A DNA stretch of 27,438 nucleotides from SBAX01 sp964646605 (lineage in GTDB: Bacteria > Planctomycetota > Phycisphaerae > UBA1845): positions 1 to 27,438 of the forward strand of contig CAZYEX010000140.1 in NCBI GenBank assembly GCA_964646605.1, written 5' to 3'. Of this stretch, positions 23,323-27,438 are shown in pieces. Both the position numbers and the translations under genes were made by a program. Position 1 is the stretch's first letter; each line of letters starts with the position of its first letter. The notes beneath the pieces are model-generated. The model made no database searches. It saw only the letters and a list, made by a program, of their open reading frames with translations, and was not told where the DNA came from.

Positions 23323-25792
23323 GCCCCGACGGGTCCAAGACGGTCAGCAGCCGATACGCCCCCGACGCCGGAGGCGCGATCGCCTCCGGCAGCGCCGATC
23401 CGCTCAGACCCAACGTTCCCCGGCCGGAAAGCGCCGATGAGAGATCGATGGTCATGGTCAGAGCCACATTCGGACTACCCGGCGTCTCGGCGATGAGGCG
23501 GTGCAGCGAATCTTCCGCCCCGTCCTCCCTCGGCGCCGATCCGTCCGCGCTCAACCAGAACTGCACCAGCGGTTGCACGGTCGATTCTCGGATCCCCCCG
23601 CCAAACCAGGTGACATAAAGGGGCATCGGCACGCTCGCGTCCGCCGACGACCCCGGAGAAATGCACGTCGAATCGAGCAGCCTCGCACTCGTGACCTCCG
23701 CGGCTTGCGCCACCCATACCGGCCGCGGTCCGACCGTCACCCGAACGAGCCCGTCCACGACCGACTGAATCTCCACGTCGAACTGCCTTGGCCAGGCGGA
23801 GTTCGGAATCCCGTCCGTCGTAATGGAGTAGCTCAAGTCTGTCGAAAGCGACAAATTCAAATCTGTCGCGCCATCATCCTCCGGCGGAAAACCGGGCGGG
23901 GTGGCGTCCACGCGCACGTTGCCGCCGTAAGAGATGTTGGAAAGATAAATGCGATCCGTTGGCCGCCCCGCGCGGATGGCCACGTCGCCCTCCACCACGA
24001 TGGTCACCGGTTCCCCAGGCGGTACCACCATCCCGTCCGCGCCTCCCAGCGGAGTCACCGACCAGATCGGCGGCGGAATGATCGGCGGAATCCCGATGAT
24101 GATGACCCCACCACCCCCGTCGTTGTCGTTGTCATTGTCATCGCCGTTATCATTGCCGTTCCCGTTGTCGTTGTCGTTATCGTTGTCGTCCGTGTTGTCG
24201 TTCCCGTTATCAACCGGCGGATCCGGAGTCTGAACAGCGATGACCCGAACCCGCCCCGGCGCCGCCGTGAGAATCTGAGTCAAACCGTCGCTGATCGAGC
24301 CCAGCAACCGATACGTCCCCAGGGCAACGTCGGGAGGAATCCCCAGCGTGATCTGATCCCCGGCTCCCTCCGCATCCTCGCCCAGAGAGGCCGCAAGGAG
24401 AATCTCGTTGCCGTCCAAGGGAGCGTTCCCCATGTCGGGATCGAGGAGCAGTGCGATACGCGCGTCGTCGTTTTCGTCGCCATCCTCCCAACGAACATGA
24501 ATCGAACGGCCGACCGCGACCTCCACATCCGCCGCAGGTACCACTAACCCGAGTCGCGGCGGGTCGTTTTGCGGGTCGGGCAGAATGCGCACGGCCCGCT
24601 CGATGCGGTCCGTCCCCAGCAAAGCTCCGTCGTCAATGGTGGCCACGAGGTCATAAAGCCCCGGATGTACGCCGCGTAGAACCAGTTCGGCGGCATCGGC
24701 CGCCACGCCGTCGGGGTTCTCCGCGATCGGCGGGCTGATCCTGAACTTCTGCGCCGCGGCGTCGGCCCGATCCACCGATTCGAGTTCGAACAGAATCGTG
24801 GCGTTGTCATCCGGGTCCGAATCGTCCCACGCCACCGCCAACGTCTCACCCACCCGCAACACCGCCATCATCGCCGGCGAGCGAATCTGGATCGTCGGCG
24901 CCGCGTTGTCCGGATCACGTTCTACGCGAAGGCGTCCCCGCGACGTCGACAGGACCGCGAAGGAGCCGTCTTCGATCCGCGCCACGACCCGATAGACTCC
25001 CGGCGGCACATCCTGAACCACGATCCGCAGTTCGTCGTTGATCCCGTCGAGCGCCGCGCCCAAGGCCGGCGAAACCGCGACCAAGTCACGATCGCCCGAG
25101 GCCTCGGCGGGTTGTAGATAGATGGTTACCGTAGCGCCGAGCGACGATGTCGTGTCGTCCCATCGCGCCAGGAACGTCGACCCCAGTGTCACCACCATGT
25201 CGCCGTCAGGTTCCACCAGCGAAATCCGCGGTCGCTGCGGCGCCGGGGTCGGTAGAGGCGCCGGAGTCGGAAGAGGCGCCGGCGGCTCGGCCGGTTCAGG
25301 ATTGTCAGGAGCGGGAACGGGCGTGGGAGCATTCGGCTCCAGGACCGTATACTCAGCCGGAAGGACTCCGTCGAAGTCCACGCCGAAAACAAAGACGGCC
25401 CGCTCCAGCGCTCGACCCCGATCGTCAACCCCCGACAGCTCCACGCTCTCCACCGATTCCGGGCTGGTGACCGTGGCGATCGTGGCAGGCAAAGCTCGTA
25501 CAAACGCGAGGTGAACGACTTTCGCATCTCGAATGAAACGCAGCGTCACGTCGGCCCGAGCCGTACTCTCATTGCGCACCCGAGCCCGAACCGAAACCGG
25601 CAACCCGGTTCCGCCGCCGCCGTTCCCACCGGGTCTATCCGGGGTCACGTCGCCGACCGACGGCGCGCCGTCTGTTTGCGACCCACCGGCCAAAATGTCG
25701 TTGAACGAATCGGTCTGCGCCGAGTCGCACCCCGGCCCAAAGCAAAGCGCAACCAAGCCCAACGCACCGACAAAAAGATGAATGCGTCTCAC
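23243..25792 (-). CDS. Putative exported lipoprotein with three Ig-like repeats and an Asp/Asn linker
   Basis: 849 residues from GTG at 25792, with AGGG about ten bases upstream. N-terminus RRIHLFVGALGLVALCFGPGC is a signal peptide ending in an atypical lipobox (C22 preceded by GPG). A beta domain at about 60-150 is followed by a Pro/Ala/Thr linker (about 160-183). Three tandem beta-sandwich modules of about 112 residues begin near 185, 297 and 410; each has P-x-I/L-x(2)-V/R near its start and a W-[DE]-D motif some 25 residues on (ARWDD, VAWDDSD, VRWEDGD). Residues about 527-557 are almost pure Asp/Asn, then Gly and a VIIIGIPPIIPPP stretch. The last 270 residues are another beta-rich region with two Cys that could pair. 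Probably a surface or cell-envelope protein; function unknown. It overlaps rnpA by 80 bases at the 3' ends. Confidence 0.85.
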   Translation of the reverse strand: MRRIHLFVGALGLVALCFGPGCDSAQTDSFNDILAGGSQTDGAPSVGDVTPDRPGGNGGGGTGLPVSVRARVRNESTARADVTLRFIRDAKVVHLAFVRALPATIATVTSPESVESVELSGVDDRGRALERAVFVFGVDFDGVLPAEYTVLEPNAPTPVPAPDNPEPAEPPAPLPTPAPLPTPAPQRPRISLVEPDGDMVVTLGSTFLARWDDTTSSLGATVTIYLQPAEASGDRDLVAVSPALGAALDGINDELRIVVQDVPPGVYRVVARIEDGSFAVLSTSRGRLRVERDPDNAAPTIQIRSPAMMAVLRVGETLAVAWDDSDPDDNATILFELESVDRADAAAQKFRISPPIAENPDGVAADAAELVLRGVHPGLYDLVATIDDGALLGTDRIERAVRILPDPQNDPPRLGLVVPAADVEVAVGRSIHVRWEDGDENDDARIALLLDPDMGNAPLDGNEILLAASLGEDAEGAGDQITLGIPPDVALGTYRLLGSISDGLTQILTAAPGRVRVIAVQTPDPPVDNGNDNTDDNDNDNDNGNGNDNGDDNDNDNDGGGGVIIIGIPPIIPPPIWSVTPLGGADGMVVPPGEPVTIVVEGDVAIRAGRPTDRIYLSNISYGGNVRVDATPPGFPPEDDGATDLNLSLSTDLSYSITTDGIPNSAWPRQFDVEIQSVVDGLVRVTVGPRPVWVAQAAEVTSARLLDSTCISPGSSADASVPMPLYVTWFGGGIRESTVQPLVQFWLSADGSAPREDGAEDSLHRLIAETPGSPNVALTMTIDLSSALSGRGTLGLSGSALPEAIAPPASGAYRLLTVLDPSGLTPRAAGPFASSVAVCETLRSTDAEK
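24120..24213 (-). repeat. Low-complexity tract encoding the Asp/Asn linker
   Basis: Degenerate repeats of GTTGTC and GTTATC on the plus strand read as (GAC AAC)n on the minus strand, encoding DNDNDNGNGNDNGDDND-like residues. Such Asn/Asp linkers are frequent in exported Phycisphaerae proteins. It is a coding microsatellite and likely to vary in length; it is not a CRISPR array since there are no spacers. Confidence 0.8.
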
Positions 25793-26167
25793 GGCCCGTT
25801 TCCCTTCGCCCCCAAAGTTGCTCTCGCGCCGACCTCTCCGGACGCGAGGTGATCGCGCTGTTTCGGAGAGTCCACCCCGCGGCCTTCACGTGAACGATGC
25901 GGCCCAAGAAAGCGTGGAGTTGGGTCCTCCTCCGCAGGCGAACCAGAATCTCCCCCTCGACGGGCTGCCCGCACCGTCCCTTCTTATTGGAGCTTACACG
26001 ATGTACGCCCGAAAATCAAATGCAAATCCACACTGGCGGCCACTTCCGCGTACCCCAAAGCGTCAATCCGTCGGTACACAATCCCAATCCACCCGCTACA
26101 ATGCCCCCCACCGGTTCCGGAGGTCGGACCGGCGAGCCTTCCGAATTGCAAGAAAAAGGACCGCACC
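25793..26167. promoter_or_regulatory. Divergent intergenic region between lipoprotein and E1 alpha genes
   Basis: These 375 bases separate two genes that point away from each other, so promoters for both are expected here. For the plus-strand gene the best -10 is TACAAT (26097-26102), 65 bases before the start codon, with only a poor -35 region. AAGGA at 26156-26160 is the ribosome binding site of the E1 alpha GTG start. For the minus-strand gene, AGGG precedes the GTG at 25792, but I see no clear -10. No coding frame, RNA gene or mobile element is recognisable. Confidence 0.4.
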
Positions 26168-27265
26168 GTGCCCAGAACGCCGATCAAGATTAAACCAAAA
26201 GTTGAGTACGTTTCCATTTTGGACGGAAACGGCAAGGTCGATGAGAAGCTCGACCCCAAGCTCAACGCGGACAAGTCAACCTACCTTTACCGCCTCATGC
26301 TGACGGCCAGGCGGCTGGACGAGCGATGCATCAACTTGCAGCGTCAGGGCCGTATCGGCACCTACGGCCCGTGCCGCGGTCAGGAAGCGACGCATTGTGC
26401 CTCCAGCATCTGCATGGACAAGGACGACTGGATCGTCCACGCCTTCCGCGAACCTGGGTCGTTTTATCATCGCGGCTGGCCATTAGAGCGGATTCTCCAG
26501 TTCTGGGGCGGCTATGAGGAAGGGTGTTGCCCACCCGAGGGTTCGCACGACCTGCCCATTGCCGTTCCCATCGCCACCCAGTGCCCGCACGCCATGGGCA
26601 TCGCCTGGGCCATGCAGATCCGCGGGGACAAGCACGCCGTCCTGTGTTACTGCGGCGAGGGCGGGACCAGCGAAGGCGACTTTCATGAGGCCATGAACTT
26701 CGCCGGCGTCTACAACCTGCCCGTGATCTTCCTCATCCAAAACAACCAATGGGCCATCTCCATCCCCCGCGAAAAGCAGACCGCCTCCGAGACCATCGCC
26801 CAAAAAGCCCTCGCCTATGGCTTCGACGGAATCCAGGTGGATGGCAACGATCCGCTCGCCGTATACGTGGCCACGACGGAGGCGGCCGACAAAGCCCGCA
26901 AGGGCGGCGGTCCGACGCTTATCGAGGCCATCACCTATCGACTCAGCGTTCACACCACGGCCGACGACCCCACCAAGTATCGCTCCGACGAGGAGGTCAA
27001 AAAGTGGGAAAAGCTCGACCCTATCCCGCGCTATCAGAAGTACCTCGTCGAACGCAAGGTGCTGAGCGACAAGCTCATCGCGGAGATCGAAGCCGACGTG
27101 CTCAAGGAGGTCGCGGCCGCCGTAGAGCGCTTCGAGGCCAACCGCGACGTCGACCCCCTCAACTGCTTCGACTTCATGTACGCCAAGCTCCCCGCGGAGT
27201 TGGTCCGGCAGCGCCAGGAATTCGCCGAATGCCTCAAACGCGAAGGCGTCGGCAAGGGGCATTGA
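26168..27265 (+). CDS. pdhA: 2-oxo acid dehydrogenase E1 component, alpha subunit (pyruvate dehydrogenase type)
   Basis: 365 residues, full length for E1 alpha. The thiamine-diphosphate motif runs from CGEGGTSEGDFHEAMNFAG (G163-E164-G165) to IQNN (N192-N193), followed by QWAISIPREKQTA. YRLSVHTTADDPTKYR (about 258-273) is the phosphorylation-loop-like segment near the active site, and GRIGTYGPCRGQEA (about 61-74) is typical of E1 alpha. With E1 beta it decarboxylates pyruvate or a branched-chain 2-oxo acid and passes the acyl group to lipoyl-E2. The SEGDFHEA and HTTADDP features occur in both the heterotetrameric PDH and BKD groups, so substrate is not settled. The usual GDG Asp is Glu here (GEG). 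The start is GTG with AAGGA seven bases upstream. The E1 beta gene, normally adjacent, is not visible in the 173 bases that remain. Confidence 0.92.
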   Translation: MPRTPIKIKPKVEYVSILDGNGKVDEKLDPKLNADKSTYLYRLMLTARRLDERCINLQRQGRIGTYGPCRGQEATHCASSICMDKDDWIVHAFREPGSFYHRGWPLERILQFWGGYEEGCCPPEGSHDLPIAVPIATQCPHAMGIAWAMQIRGDKHAVLCYCGEGGTSEGDFHEAMNFAGVYNLPVIFLIQNNQWAISIPREKQTASETIAQKALAYGFDGIQVDGNDPLAVYVATTEAADKARKGGGPTLIEAITYRLSVHTTADDPTKYRSDEEVKKWEKLDPIPRYQKYLVERKVLSDKLIAEIEADVLKEVAAAVERFEANRDVDPLNCFDFMYAKLPAELVRQRQEFAECLKREGVGKGH

Positions 27266-27267
27266 CG

Positions 27268-27302
27268 GAATGCGGAATGTCGAATGACGAATGTCGAATG
27301 TA
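27268..27302. repeat. Heptamer short tandem repeat (5 units)
   Basis: GAATGCG, GAATGTC, GAATGAC, GAATGTC and GAATGTA follow the E1 alpha stop codon by two bases. Same period and similar sequence to the arrays at 2215 and 6417. Confidence 0.8.
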
Positions 27303-27438
27303 GCGCCACCCAATACTGTTCGGCACGGGACATGCGTTTTGTGGAGGGGGTGGTTTGGGCGGTGCGATGATGCGGGGTGGCGGGACATGGTGGGTGGGCG
27401 GGGTGTTGGATATCGGCGCATCGTAAAGGGCCGGCGGA
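27303..27438. other. Non-coding G-rich end of window
   Basis: No gene is recognised in the last 136 bases. The plus strand is very G-rich; 27374-27403 has five runs of three or more G separated by 1-7 bases, which fits the usual G-quadruplex pattern. Confidence 0.4.

Noticed and set aside
24120..24213. Short repeats that might be a CRISPR array
   Set aside because: The units are 6 bases with no spacers and encode an in-frame Asp/Asn linker.

Overview
The window looks like a high-GC (roughly two-thirds G+C by eye) chromosomal segment from a bacterium of the Planctomycetota, most like the Phycisphaerae and relatives. This is inferred from gene content: a large secreted protein ending in a peptidase S74 chaperone domain, Asp/Asn-rich linkers, a secreted alpha-toroid (squalene-cyclase-like) protein next to an NPCBM protein, a DUF58/BatA/von Willebrand A cluster, a small Planctomycete-type 80-residue protein and a GTG-rich start usage. 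No phage, IS element, CRISPR array, tRNA or rRNA was seen.

Layout. 1-4070: two secreted surface-type proteins on the plus strand, the first cut off by the window start, separated by two small minus-strand genes (a HicB-like orphan and an 80-residue family of unknown function), each with an extended -10 promoter. 4169-7573: three plus-strand genes for a zinc carboxypeptidase-like enzyme (M14), a MATE exporter and a DHH/DHHA1 phosphoesterase of the NrnA type. 7776-10312: a soluble PAS histidine kinase overlapping a sigma-54-dependent NtrC-type response regulator. 10553-22718: seven closely packed plus-strand genes: DUF58 protein, BatA-like membrane protein, a second membrane vWA protein, a 1161-residue coiled-coil membrane protein (DUF4175-like), a small exported protein, an exported alpha-toroid protein and an exported NPCBM protein. 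A strong hairpin follows. 22849-23322: rnpA, without its usual neighbour rpmH, overlapping head-to-head at its 3' end with a minus-strand 849-residue multidomain lipoprotein (23243-25792). 26168-27265: a pyruvate/branched-chain 2-oxo acid dehydrogenase E1 alpha subunit, followed by non-coding DNA.

How the genes may work together. The 10553-22718 set is the most system-like part. Three proteins carry intact MIDAS (DxSxS) motifs, two of them are membrane proteins that also carry glutamine-amidotransferase-like folds lacking the catalytic cysteine, and the last three are exported. The usual MoxR AAA+ ATPase of such clusters is not next to them. In its place upstream stands a two-component pair with a sigma-54 activator, followed by a possible -24/-12 element and three consecutive hairpins before the first gene. 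A cell-envelope surveillance or assembly apparatus is a reasonable hypothesis, not something the sequence proves.

A second pattern cuts across the window: degenerate 7-bp tandem repeats (heptamers) occur at three sites, each at the 3' end of a gene. At one of them the repeat is translated and forms the C-terminus of the MATE exporter.
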